In this document: positions 7,305 through 15,545 of the stretch, one piece after another
Position numbering within the stretch: position 1 is the stretch's first letter
Layout: each line of letters begins with the position of its first letter
DNA from: a virus
Direction: 5' to 3' (one strand)
IMG/VR virus record: IMGVR_UViG_3300044712_000647
Location: 1 to 28,367 of that record
DNA: 28,367 bases
The notes under the pieces: model-generated
Seen by the model: only the letters and a program-made list of their open reading frames with translations
What the model was told of the DNA's origin: nothing
Database searches by the model: none
Program-made: the position numbers and the translations under genes

Positions 7305-7585
7305 GCTTGCATAAAATCAGAACCTCTTCCAAGCACATCACCATGACCCTGCTTATAATTGCGTTCAATAGTGCTATCTTCTGTACCAGTTTTATGTTTA
7401 TCACATAACCATAAAAATGCAGTTTGTTCTTCCATTGCATCAGGTCTTACGCTTATTCGTAGTTTGCATCCACAAGGAGCCTTTCCGCCAATAAACGATA
7501 TGTCTGGTTTGCCTATTACTGGTTCGCTGTTCTCATTTCGAATCTGTTCATATGCTTCTTCAAGAGTTTTAATATCATTATTCAT
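7301..7585 (-). CDS. Unknown 94-aa protein with capsid-targeting-like N-terminus
   Basis: From the ATG at 7585 the protein begins MNNDIKTLEE|AYEQI, the same tag as the three small genes beside the protease but more than 3 kb away. The body contains PCGCKL and LWLCDKH, which could form a small zinc site. No family is recognised. A TTG at 7606 in the same frame is an alternative start, but the ATG is preferred because the tag then has the same length as in the other copies. A late octamer ends five bases before the ATG with no SD, suggesting a leaderless late mRNA. Predicted to be an internal head protein. Confidence 0.65.
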   Translation of the reverse strand: MNNDIKTLEEAYEQIRNENSEPVIGKPDISFIGGKAPCGCKLRISVRPDAMEEQTAFLWLCDKHKTGTEDSTIERNYKQGHGDVLGRGSDFMQA

Positions 7586-7590
7586 ATAAC

Positions 7591-7598
7591 TATTTATT
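7591..7598 (-). promoter_or_regulatory. Late promoter abutting the tagged 94-aa gene
   Basis: Minus-strand AATAAATA, then GTTAT, then ATG. In T4 late promoters the transcript starts about six bases after the octamer, which here is the start codon. Confidence 0.55.
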
Positions 7599-7615
7599 AA
7601 ATTCAATATTAAAAT

Positions 7616-10231
7616 TTATCCACATCGTGTGTACGGACAAGCTATACAACGAACACATCCATTCTCTCGGATTAGTGTTCCCTTCATTCCGAGTTTAACA
7701 CAATCTGGACAATCTTCGCCGGTAATTACCGTTCCTTCTTTGATATAATGTTTTAAAGCTCTGGATAAGGCGGTTGAAAAGCTGCCTAATTCTCTTCCTT
7801 CTACTTTGTCGAGTTGTTGCACAATAAATGATACATCTGCTCCGTGTCGTAATGCGGTGGATGTCATTCTTGTTAAAGCGTCTTCGTTTTCTGTCGTATT
7901 CTTTGTAATGTCTTTAATTTCGGTGCCGTCTTCAAAAATAAGATGATAACGGCCCCTTGTTTCTTTAATAATTCTACCTTTTGTTAATTTTTTATCATAT
8001 TTTCCATTTTCAATGGCAAAGATTTCATATGCGCTATTTGAAAATAACCCAACCATAACCATATAATCAAAGATTCTTAGTTTATCTAATTTTTTAGTCA
8101 CTTTAACATGATAAATATCACACAACAATTCTTTTGGACGCTTTGGTGCTTTTGTTTTCACGATACTTTCTGTACTAGATGTAATATTTAGTTCTTTTAG
8201 TTCGTCCTCTGTAAAGTTTTGTGGATGAATTTGAATATTTTCCTTTAATAATTTTACAGCAAGGTCTTTAAATGGTATAAAAGTGACAATTCCATACATT
8301 TTCTTATCGGGAAATGCTGCAATACTCTTTACTTCTTTTTTGTGTGCTTCAATGATAAAATCATAGATGTCTGTCCACTTTGAATCTTCCGGTAACATAT
8401 AAGTAACCGAAATGGAAGAATCAATATTCTTCATAATTCCTGCCATCATATTCAATTTATCCATCGGTTTAACTTCAGTAGCATTTTTAAAATGTATTCC
8501 AAGTTTTTTAGCATTAGCATCAATCATATCTGCTACAGGTTTTCCAAGTTTTCCGTCCCACGTATCCTTTATCGTGTCAGATTGAATTGGAAGTTCGATT
8601 CCCTTGTCTCTAAACAGCTTTCTAACAATGGATGGAACACAAAAGTAATATTCATATTTTCCAGTAATGCGCGTTCGTTTCCAATAATACATTCCAAACG
8701 CTTGTTCAATGCCATATGACATTACAAGTTCTCTAAACATCAGAGAAAGTGTTCCTGTTGGTGCAATACTACTACAATTACAATTACGCATTGCTTCAAA
8801 CTTCAATCCAAGCTTCATCATATGCTGAATAAATGGACTTTGTTCATATTTTTGACGATTGAAAAGCTTAAATGATCCCTTTTCTTTTCCTAATTCAATA
8901 GAAGATTGATAGAGATGATAATTAAATCTTTCAACAAAGTGTTCTGTTGCCGCATTGGCTTCTTTTGTTCCGTATTCTAGATTTTTCTTGAATAACCAAC
9001 CAGCAAAATTGGTCAATCCTGCTCCGGTTCTGCGTAGGGATTCGATTGCAAGCCTCTGATGTGGAGTTGCATATGTCAGATATTCTAATTCACATTCGTT
9101 TACATTATCTAAAAATCGATTCATGGATGTGCAAATTTTTTCAAATTCCCATTCATATTCTTTTGGATCAGTAGAAAATTTTTCACAATTGGAAGATGAT
9201 AATACACAAAGACTGTTACGAGAAAGATACTGTTCCGAACAGGCGTTTGTTCCAGAAATTCTTGGATCATATTCGCCCTTTGGATCATAAAGATAATCAC
9301 TGTTGGAATATTTTCTCGCAATATCAATATTTTGAATACCCGGTTCCGCATTCGCCATCATGTTCTTGGCTAACAGTTCCATCAAAGCTCTGGCTTTTAC
9401 GGTTTTTCGTATTTTTTCAGCCTTTCTATACTTCTTGGCAATGTAATACCAGCCCTTTTCGTCCTGTTTTGTATCCATGTCTCTTGAGTGTACATCAATA
9501 TAGACTTTCTGCCCCTTTTTAATTTCAGGAATATCAAAATGAAGTGTCCAATCTTCATCTTTTTCTACCGCTTTATAAAATTTATCTGTACAATGTACGC
9601 TAATATTAGCATTTTGAATAACTGTTCGATCACCTTTGACCTTGATAAACTCTTCAATATCAGGATGATCACAGCGAAGTGAAAATAACATGGCCGGAAT
9701 ACGTCCATTTTGTCCAATAAAGTAAGAAATCTGATCCATAAATTTCATCCAGTGGACTGCACCTGTTGATTCGTTGGCAGAATTTTCAACATTTGTTCCT
9801 CTTGGACGAATGCGACTAAAATCTACTCCCAACCCTTGTCGATAAGCAGCACTTTTGGCCACATCATATGTACAATTTCTAATAATGGCCTCTAGAGAAT
9901 CCCATTCATTGTCTGGATCAATGTTTCCAAGTGAAATGTGACAACAATTTGCAAGACTTATATTCTTTCCAGAACCTGCTCCCTGCATAATACCACCAGC
10001 AGGAAACCACCAACCATCATAAATCTCATCAAACCAGCGTTTTGACCAATAATCTCTTAATACTTCGGTTTTTTCAACAGATGCTACAAAATCACATACT
10101 CTTTTTATTGCACCAATAGCCGTTTCATCATCTTTTAATCTATATTTATCATTAAATGCATCAATACTAAACTGATTATTATTAAAATATTCTTCGGTTG
10201 TAATGTGTTTAACATCTTCATATTTGATCAT
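7616..10231 (-). CDS. nrdJ: Class II (adenosylcobalamin-dependent) ribonucleotide reductase
   Basis: This 871-aa enzyme reduces ribonucleotides to deoxyribonucleotides for phage DNA synthesis. It has the RNR barrel motifs: SLANCCHISL near residue 92, GVDFSRIRPRG near 135, the active-site loop NACSEQ (usual form NPCGEQ; the radical Cys and the Glu are kept), and SSIAPTGTLS near 490. The C-terminus ends in a Cys-rich tail, CPDC...CVRCIACPYTRCG, typical of the redox/zinc tail of B12-type enzymes. No N-terminal ATP-cone is apparent and no small subunit is nearby, which supports class II. The host must therefore make or import cobalamin. It has AGGAG before the ATG and a sigma70-like promoter, unlike the late genes around it. 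Confidence 0.87.
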   Translation of the reverse strand: MIKYEDVKHITTEEYFNNNQFSIDAFNDKYRLKDDETAIGAIKRVCDFVASVEKTEVLRDYWSKRWFDEIYDGWWFPAGGIMQGAGSGKNISLANCCHISLGNIDPDNEWDSLEAIIRNCTYDVAKSAAYRQGLGVDFSRIRPRGTNVENSANESTGAVHWMKFMDQISYFIGQNGRIPAMLFSLRCDHPDIEEFIKVKGDRTVIQNANISVHCTDKFYKAVEKDEDWTLHFDIPEIKKGQKVYIDVHSRDMDTKQDEKGWYYIAKKYRKAEKIRKTVKARALMELLAKNMMANAEPGIQNIDIARKYSNSDYLYDPKGEYDPRISGTNACSEQYLSRNSLCVLSSSNCEKFSTDPKEYEWEFEKICTSMNRFLDNVNECELEYLTYATPHQRLAIESLRRTGAGLTNFAGWLFKKNLEYGTKEANAATEHFVERFNYHLYQSSIELGKEKGSFKLFNRQKYEQSPFIQHMMKLGLKFEAMRNCNCSSIAPTGTLSLMFRELVMSYGIEQAFGMYYWKRTRITGKYEYYFCVPSIVRKLFRDKGIELPIQSDTIKDTWDGKLGKPVADMIDANAKKLGIHFKNATEVKPMDKLNMMAGIMKNIDSSISVTYMLPEDSKWTDIYDFIIEAHKKEVKSIAAFPDKKMYGIVTFIPFKDLAVKLLKENIQIHPQNFTEDELKELNITSSTESIVKTKAPKRPKELLCDIYHVKVTKKLDKLRIFDYMVMVGLFSNSAYEIFAIENGKYDKKLTKGRIIKETRGRYHLIFEDGTEIKDITKNTTENEDALTRMTSTALRHGADVSFIVQQLDKVEGRELGSFSTALSRALKHYIKEGTVITGEDCPDCVKLGMKGTLIRENGCVRCIACPYTRCG

Positions 10232-10252
10232 GAATTTTCTCCTGTAGAAACT

Positions 10253-10281
10253 ATAATAATTTAGTCTTCAAATGACGTAAA
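10253..10281 (-). promoter_or_regulatory. Sigma70-like promoter for the RNR gene
   Basis: On the minus strand, TTTACG, 17 bases and TATTAT, giving a leader of about 15 bases that contains the AGGAG ribosome site. Confidence 0.5.
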
Positions 10282-10314
10282 TCTAGAAAATTTTTCGTAA
10301 CTCATTGTACCAAT

Positions 10315-10328
10315 AGATCATATGATCT
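10315..10328 (+). other. 14-bp perfect palindrome between RNR and gp13 genes
   Basis: AGATCATATGATCT lies in the 243-base gap between divergent genes, upstream of both. It could be an operator, but about one or two such palindromes are expected by chance in a window this size. The rest of the gap holds only the two promoters and AT-rich sequence. Confidence 0.25.
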
Positions 10329-10435
10329 TTTAATCCTAATTTATCAACTTATTATCACAATTCTATCAAAAAATTTAAAAACTGCAAGATATTTTTTATA
10401 TAATTCAATTATAAGTTAAGAATGTTGCTAATTTG

Positions 10436-10443
10436 AATAAATA
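10436..10443 (+). promoter_or_regulatory. Late promoter for the gp13-like gene
   Basis: AATAAATA, followed 20-odd bases later by the SD TAAGGA and the ATG at 10475. Confidence 0.65.
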
Positions 10444-10474
10444 ATTAAAAATAGTCACTGTAAGGATTTCTAAT

Positions 10475-11821
10475 ATGGCAAATTTTATTAAAATTGAAAA
10501 TGCGACCATCGTTTCGGCAACCACTGCCACATCCAGTTTTTTAACAGCCAAAATAAATAACACAAATATTGGTATTCCGGTGTTTACGTTCAGCGATACA
10601 ACGGTTGAGTTGCTTCAGCCTACACCAAGTTTTGATTTGATCAATTCAACCTTTTATGCAAATGCTACTGCTTATGGATTGGCAATTGCGTTTACAGTTA
10701 ATACATCTTCAATGTGTGTTCCAATTTATAAATTGCCAACACAAAGCATCGATGATATTGTAAATTGGGAATTTTCAACACCAACAATGGTTGGCAATGT
10801 TACATCTGCCAATTGTTTTATGCTTATTGGTAACAATGATACCAATTATGGTATTCCGCTTTATCTATATTCAAATACACAACTTAATCCTTCAAATAAT
10901 ACTTTCTATACAAACAATAATATCAATATAGATACTGTAATTTCGGTTGGAAAATATGCATTTGATGTCACTAACGAATCTGGAAGCACCTATTTAAATC
11001 CAAAATTGGAAGCCTATAGCGATCTAATCATAAGAGTAAAACGAATGCTTGGATGGCCGACTATGAATCTTGATCTTTGTGATGAAAATGTTTCAGATTT
11101 TATAGATACTGCCATTGAATTGTATTCAAAATATGGTGGTTATACTGAAGAATTTTTAGTTTTTAATACTTCTCTTTATAAACAAGGTGCTGGTATTAAA
11201 TTAGACGATATGTTTTCACAAACTCCAGAATTGCTCAATACTCAATTTAGAAATGAAAAAGCTAGCTATGATTATGATTTAAAAAACTATCGAAAGGTTA
11301 TTGATGTTTGGAGTTTTGAACAAGGGGAAGCAAGCGGTGTTAATACATTATTCACTTTGGAGCAAGCACTTGCACAACAAACATATTTTAGTTATATGTT
11401 AGGAAACTGCGGCTTTGACCTGATTACCTTTGAGGTGCTCAAGGGTTGGCTTGAAACAAGAGAGAAAGTACTTGCTCAAAAAGCATATTTTAGATTTGAT
11501 CCAAAAACACAACAACTTAGAATTCTTCCACAACCATTACCGGAACAAAATTATTATTGTGTTATTGGGGCATATGTAGAAGCTCCTATACGACATTTAA
11601 TAACTGAACCTTGGGTTTATATGTATGTCTTGGCGCTTACAAAAATCGCCATTGGACAATTACGCGGAAAGTATAATAATATGGTTATTTTTGGTGGGGG
11701 AACATTAAACGCTAATGATATGTTATCTCAAGGATTAAAAGAAAAAGAAGAACTTGAAAAACAATTACTAACAGGAACGGGCTTTGTAGACACCTGGCCT
11801 GCTAAATTTTTCCTTGGCTAA
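10475..11821 (+). CDS. 13: Neck protein, gp13-like, with repeated N-terminal extension
   Basis: This 448-aa protein is longer than T4 gp13 (309 aa). The C-terminal ~270 residues look like gp13, which closes the head-tail connector: YSDLIIRVKRMLGWP opens the domain, VSDFIDTAIELYSKYGG follows, and it ends in WVYMYVLALTKIAIGQLRGKY with an NxNDML-like turn. The first ~170 residues are an additional beta-rich region built from about three similar units, each with a hydrophobic strand, an Asn-rich turn and an IPxY/F strand (GIPVFTF, CVPIYKL, GIPLYLY). These may form surface-exposed domains on the neck. SD TAAGGA precedes the ATG. Its 3' end overlaps a convergent endonuclease gene by 20 bases. Confidence 0.82.
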   Translation: MANFIKIENATIVSATTATSSFLTAKINNTNIGIPVFTFSDTTVELLQPTPSFDLINSTFYANATAYGLAIAFTVNTSSMCVPIYKLPTQSIDDIVNWEFSTPTMVGNVTSANCFMLIGNNDTNYGIPLYLYSNTQLNPSNNTFYTNNNINIDTVISVGKYAFDVTNESGSTYLNPKLEAYSDLIIRVKRMLGWPTMNLDLCDENVSDFIDTAIELYSKYGGYTEEFLVFNTSLYKQGAGIKLDDMFSQTPELLNTQFRNEKASYDYDLKNYRKVIDVWSFEQGEASGVNTLFTLEQALAQQTYFSYMLGNCGFDLITFEVLKGWLETREKVLAQKAYFRFDPKTQQLRILPQPLPEQNYYCVIGAYVEAPIRHLITEPWVYMYVLALTKIAIGQLRGKYNNMVIFGGGTLNANDMLSQGLKEKEELEKQLLTGTGFVDTWPAKFFLG

Positions 11822-12674
11822 GAATTTTAATATACTCTTCAAATTCTTTAAAATTATTATCTAATATTAAAATATAATTATGTCCAGATTCCTTAACAGA
11901 ATTTTCTTTTAATAAACAATTATTAATTCCTTGCAATCTTTGCATTACATAAGTTGATTTGATTTCAATAAATAAATCAAACTTAGGAATATAAAAATCT
12001 GGATAATAATGTTTTATTTGATTACAGTCTTGATATTTAAATGCTCGTTTTTTAAAATCAAAATCTTCTTCATTTATTAATTTATTTTGAAATACATAAT
12101 CTAAAAAATTATTTTCATATCCTAAAACATATATAATTTTATTACTAGGTAAAATGTATGGTTTACCAATAAAAAAATCTGGTTGGTGACTTAATCGTTT
12201 TTCTTGTACTTCTTTTAACATACTAGTATGTTTAACACCATACTTTTTTAATGTATTAATAATTCGTTTATTTTTTATAATATTATTTTTCATTGGATAA
12301 ATAACACCATATTTTATTAAATTAGTTTCTTCTCTCTTTTTATTTTCTATTAAAATGTCCTCTTTTGTTTTGTTTTTATAATTATTGCTGCGCTGATTAT
12401 TTGTTTCTATATTATTAATTTTTTTCTGAATCTCTATATTTTGCATTGCACACGATGCTGAACAAAATCTGTGATATCCTTTTCCGGCCTTCCATTGAAT
12501 ATCTCCCTTACATGTTAAACAATGTCCTTCTTCCTTTGTTTTTATATGTTGATCATAGTAATCTTTTGGTTGTATATTATGTTTTTTAATTAAATGTTGA
12601 CTACGAGATTTGTTCGTGTTTAATTTTTTACCACATAATAAACAATCAAATGGCGGATTAAAATTTGTTTTCAT
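11802..12674 (-). CDS. Zinc-finger PD-(D/E)XK homing-type endonuclease
   Basis: This 290-aa protein has three parts. Residues about 10-35 form a C2H2-type finger (CLLCGKKL...HLIKKH), and a second Cys cluster follows (CLTC...FCSASC). The middle carries two KYGV-type repeats (LIKYGVIYPM and KKYGVKHTSM), a DNA-contact element common in phage endonucleases. The C-terminal ~120 residues hold the nuclease core YYPDFYIPKFDLFIEIKS, the PD-(E)xK signature. This core is closely similar to the plus-strand endonuclease at 21480. It overlaps the gp13-like gene tail-to-tail and the ribbon-helix-helix gene at its start. Low GC and free-standing position suggest a mobile gene. Confidence 0.82.
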   Translation of the reverse strand: MKTNFNPPFDCLLCGKKLNTNKSRSQHLIKKHNIQPKDYYDQHIKTKEEGHCLTCKGDIQWKAGKGYHRFCSASCAMQNIEIQKKINNIETNNQRSNNYKNKTKEDILIENKKREETNLIKYGVIYPMKNNIIKNKRIINTLKKYGVKHTSMLKEVQEKRLSHQPDFFIGKPYILPSNKIIYVLGYENNFLDYVFQNKLINEEDFDFKKRAFKYQDCNQIKHYYPDFYIPKFDLFIEIKSTYVMQRLQGINNCLLKENSVKESGHNYILILDNNFKEFEEYIKILSQGKI

Positions 12675-12816
12675 ATTTTTTATATGTTTCCTTTATAAAA
12701 TCGCGTATCATAGCTGAAATATTAATATAATGTTTTTCTTTCAAAATTTTTAACATTTCAAGTTCAACAATAGATAATCTAATAAATGTTCCTTTGTCTT
12801 TTTTATTTTTAATCAT
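12658..12816 (-). CDS. Ribbon-helix-helix DNA-binding protein
   Basis: This 52-aa protein has the pattern of a CopG/Arc-type ribbon-helix-helix domain: a basic start (KNKKDKG), the strand TFIRLSI, helix VELEMLKILKEKH and helix INISAMIRDFIKETYKKY. Such dimers bind operators. The frame is open further up, but the ATG at 12816 follows GGGAG at proper spacing. Its last 17 bases overlap the start of the endonuclease, so the pair is one transcription unit and the protein may control the nuclease or its own promoter. Promoter octamer GATAAATA lies at 12840-12847. Confidence 0.68.
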   Translation of the reverse strand: MIKNKKDKGTFIRLSIVELEMLKILKEKHYINISAMIRDFIKETYKKYENKF

Positions 12817-12839
12817 GTTTATCTCCCGATATACATTAT

Positions 12840-12847
12840 TATTTATC
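12840..12847 (-). promoter_or_regulatory. Late-type promoter for the RHH-endonuclease pair
   Basis: Minus-strand GATAAATA upstream of the GGGAG ribosome site of the RHH gene. Confidence 0.5.
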
Positions 12848-12873
12848 ATAATGTTTACAATTTCCATCTTTTC

Positions 12874-12881
12874 AATAAATA
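12874..12881 (+). promoter_or_regulatory. Late promoter abutting the fibre gene
   Basis: AATAAATA followed by eight bases and ATG at 12890, with no SD. The mRNA should begin within about two bases of the start codon. Confidence 0.55.
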
Positions 12882-12889
12882 ATTATACT

Positions 12890-15544
12890 ATGGAAATGAT
12901 TAGTCCAATTCACGAACGATATAAACGTAAGTTCCGAAACACCGTTGGAACCGGTGGTGGAACTACCACCAATATTGTTACTAATAATTATTATTCAATA
13001 ACAGGTGGAGATTTAACAGAAATAAGCTTGGCAAGTGCTAATTGGAATTCTACATATGTTACAGTTCAGGCAAATAGTGCTTATTGGGAAGCCGCATATA
13101 CTAATCTATTGGCTAATAGTGCTGCATATTTATTAAGTGGTTCAGATGTCGATTTAGGACAAATTCCTATGCTTTCTGCAAGCTGGACGGCGGCATATAC
13201 CGCTGTTACTGCGAATAGTGCTCATTGGGAAGCTGCATATACTAATTTATTAACTAACAGTGCGGCATATTTATTAAGCGGAGCAGTAACAGATTTAGGA
13301 GACATTCCATTGTTATCGGCTAATTGGAACTCTACATATACTATAGTTCAAGCAAATAGTAGTAATTGGTCGGATGCATATACGAATTTAGTAACAAATA
13401 GTGCAACTTATCTACTTGGTGGTTCATCAGATTTGGGTGATATACCAACATTGTCTGCAAATTGGAATTCTACATACACCATAGTACAAGCTAATAGTAC
13501 ACATTGGGAAGCTGCATATACCAATTTATTAACTAACAGTGCGGCATATTTATTAAGTGGAACAGAAACAAGTTTAGGTGACATACCGTTATTATCGGCC
13601 AATTGGAACTCTGCTTATACTACGGTTTGTTCACACAGCGCAACATGGGATGCTCAAAGTATAAATCTCTCTTATTTAAGCAGTACGTTTTTAGAAACCA
13701 TTTCAGCATTAAAGGAACCAACAGGATTTGAAGAAAGAACGTCCTCAACTTTAAATTTTGTTGCTTCTACTAGAACTTTTACTTTTACTCCAAATAATAC
13801 CATTATTTGGTCTAAAGGAGTTAAGACTATTTATACAATTAGCTTATCCACACAAATTAATAATACTACAGGATCACATTATTTTTATATTAATGAAAAC
13901 GGCAATTATACTTATTCTGATGGAACGTCTTGGAGCTTGGAATCACCAAGTGCTCCAATAGCATATGTATATTGGAACGGGGCAGATTATTTTCTTTTAG
14001 AAGAGCGACACGGTTGTGTAATGGACGGCGCAACACATCGAAATCTACATCTAACCCGTGGTACACAATTATTAAATGGACTATTACCTTTTGGATATAC
14101 TGTCCAAGCTGGTGCTGGAACGCCAACAATATCAACAGTTTCGTTTGGAATAACACAGGGACAAATTGCTGATGAAGATATCACATTTTCTATAGGTCAA
14201 TTTAATCAATTTAGTCCATATACTATACTTTATAGAACAGTGTCTGGATCAGGAATGTGGACATGGACACAAAGTATGTTGCCATATTTAACAGCAGGCA
14301 GCAACATTGCATACAATCGATCATCTGATTGGTCAATCACAGAAATAACAACCAATAATACTTGGATAAACAGTTATGTTTTTGCAACAACAACATTAAC
14401 GCCTACAGGAAGAAATATATTTATTATACCAAGCCAAGCATCATATTCGACATTGGCTTTAGCACAAGCAGAAACTGTTAATACGTTACAATTAGGATCG
14501 TTGCCGTTTCAAGAAATTGTAGCTATAGCTAAATTTACTTATCGTAGAGTTGGTAGTAATCCTACAACATATAATGCAAGATTAGAAGCATATGAAAGAT
14601 TAATTGGATCAAATATTAGTATAACAAACGCGGCTGCTGCCACAAATCATAATTCATTAGCCGGATTGCAAGGTGGAACTACTGGAGAATATTATCATTT
14701 AACAGAAGCGCAAAATTCAGATTTTATTGGAAAAAGTGAAATTGTTCCACTTACTGCCAATTGGCAAAGTGCATATACTATAACTACTACAAATAGCGCG
14801 AACTGGACTTCTGGTTATACTATTGTACAAGCCAACAGTGCTAATTGGAACGGAACATATACTGCTGTTTCTCCGAATAGTGCAAATTGGAATGGCGTTT
14901 ATACTATTGTTCAAACAAATAGTGCAAATTGGTCAGATGCTTATACCAATCTTGTTGCTAATAGTGGTTTTTATTTATCTGGCGATATTACCGTTTTAAC
15001 TACTAAAGGAGATTTGGCAACATTTACAACTACAATAAGTGCATTACCGGTTGGTGTAAATAATAGTATATTAATAGCAGATAGTACGGCGGATGCTGGA
15101 ATTAAATGGTATAATAATACAACAGGATTTACTGGATATCTGAGTGCAGATCAGACTATAGCAGCCGCTACATATACAACATTACCATGTCAAACAGAAC
15201 GGTTTGATGATGGTGGTAATTATAATACAAGTACTGGTAAATATACAGTGCCAGCAACAGGTACATATCTTGTATGTTGGGGAGTAAGATGGTCAAATAG
15301 ACCAGCATCTAGAAGTTACTATGCAGGAGTAGGGGTTAATGGCGCAGGACAAATGACGTTTTGGGAAGTTGATTATGAAGCCGGTTCAGTAACAAGACTA
15401 AATGCTACACAAACAGGTGCGGTAATTATAAGATTTAATAGTGGTGATACGATTGAACTGCGATGTTATCAAAATTATACATCTACCGTTACTGTTTTAG
15501 CGGCAAACCCGGGCACTTATATGTCTGTTAGGAGAATATTCTAA
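12890..15544 (+). CDS. Neck or tail fibre protein with tandem repeats and C1q-like head
   Basis: This 884-aa protein reads as a trimeric fibre. After a short basic start (SPIHERYKRKFRN) and a Gly/Thr linker come four and a half tandem repeats of about 47 aa with SANWNSTYTIVQANS and WEAAYTNLLTNSAAYLLSG cores. A globular middle region follows, with NHNSLAGLQGG and YHLTEAQ, a motif common in phage fibres. Then come a second block of shorter SANW repeats, a KGDLATF linker with IKWYNN, and a C-terminal ~140-aa C1q/TNF-like beta domain (TGKYTVPATGTYLVCWG) likely to bind receptor or decorate the particle. It lies between gp13- and gp14-like genes, where T4 has the whisker gene wac adjacent. An upstream extension of the frame is rejected because the late promoter would fall inside it. 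Confidence 0.8.
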   Translation: MEMISPIHERYKRKFRNTVGTGGGTTTNIVTNNYYSITGGDLTEISLASANWNSTYVTVQANSAYWEAAYTNLLANSAAYLLSGSDVDLGQIPMLSASWTAAYTAVTANSAHWEAAYTNLLTNSAAYLLSGAVTDLGDIPLLSANWNSTYTIVQANSSNWSDAYTNLVTNSATYLLGGSSDLGDIPTLSANWNSTYTIVQANSTHWEAAYTNLLTNSAAYLLSGTETSLGDIPLLSANWNSAYTTVCSHSATWDAQSINLSYLSSTFLETISALKEPTGFEERTSSTLNFVASTRTFTFTPNNTIIWSKGVKTIYTISLSTQINNTTGSHYFYINENGNYTYSDGTSWSLESPSAPIAYVYWNGADYFLLEERHGCVMDGATHRNLHLTRGTQLLNGLLPFGYTVQAGAGTPTISTVSFGITQGQIADEDITFSIGQFNQFSPYTILYRTVSGSGMWTWTQSMLPYLTAGSNIAYNRSSDWSITEITTNNTWINSYVFATTTLTPTGRNIFIIPSQASYSTLALAQAETVNTLQLGSLPFQEIVAIAKFTYRRVGSNPTTYNARLEAYERLIGSNISITNAAAATNHNSLAGLQGGTTGEYYHLTEAQNSDFIGKSEIVPLTANWQSAYTITTTNSANWTSGYTIVQANSANWNGTYTAVSPNSANWNGVYTIVQTNSANWSDAYTNLVANSGFYLSGDITVLTTKGDLATFTTTISALPVGVNNSILIADSTADAGIKWYNNTTGFTGYLSADQTIAAATYTTLPCQTERFDDGGNYNTSTGKYTVPATGTYLVCWGVRWSNRPASRSYYAGVGVNGAGQMTFWEVDYEAGSVTRLNATQTGAVIIRFNSGDTIELRCYQNYTSTVTVLAANPGTYMSVRRIF
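13028..13651 (+). repeat. Four and a half tandem 138-144-bp coding repeats in the fibre gene
   Basis: Units start near 13028, 13172, 13313, 13451 and 13592 (the last partial). Each encodes LSANWNSTY-VQANS-W-AAYTNLL-NSAAYLLSG-DLGDIP. The third-codon differences show they are old enough to have drifted. Confidence 0.85.
14750..14983 (+). repeat. Second repeat block in the fibre gene
   Basis: Short units of about 15 aa (NSANWxxxYTxVxx) in five to six copies, related to the first halves of the long repeats upstream. Confidence 0.75.
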
Positions 15545-15545
15545 T

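Noticed and set aside
12794-12889. N-terminal hydrophobic extension of the fibre protein (signal peptide or membrane anchor)
   Set aside because: The late promoter lies inside this stretch, the upstream codons overlap the antisense RHH gene, and the family-like start is the ATG at 12890.
13028-13651. CRISPR-like array
   Set aside because: The repeats are longer than CRISPR repeats, in frame, and encode a degenerate protein repeat without unique spacers.
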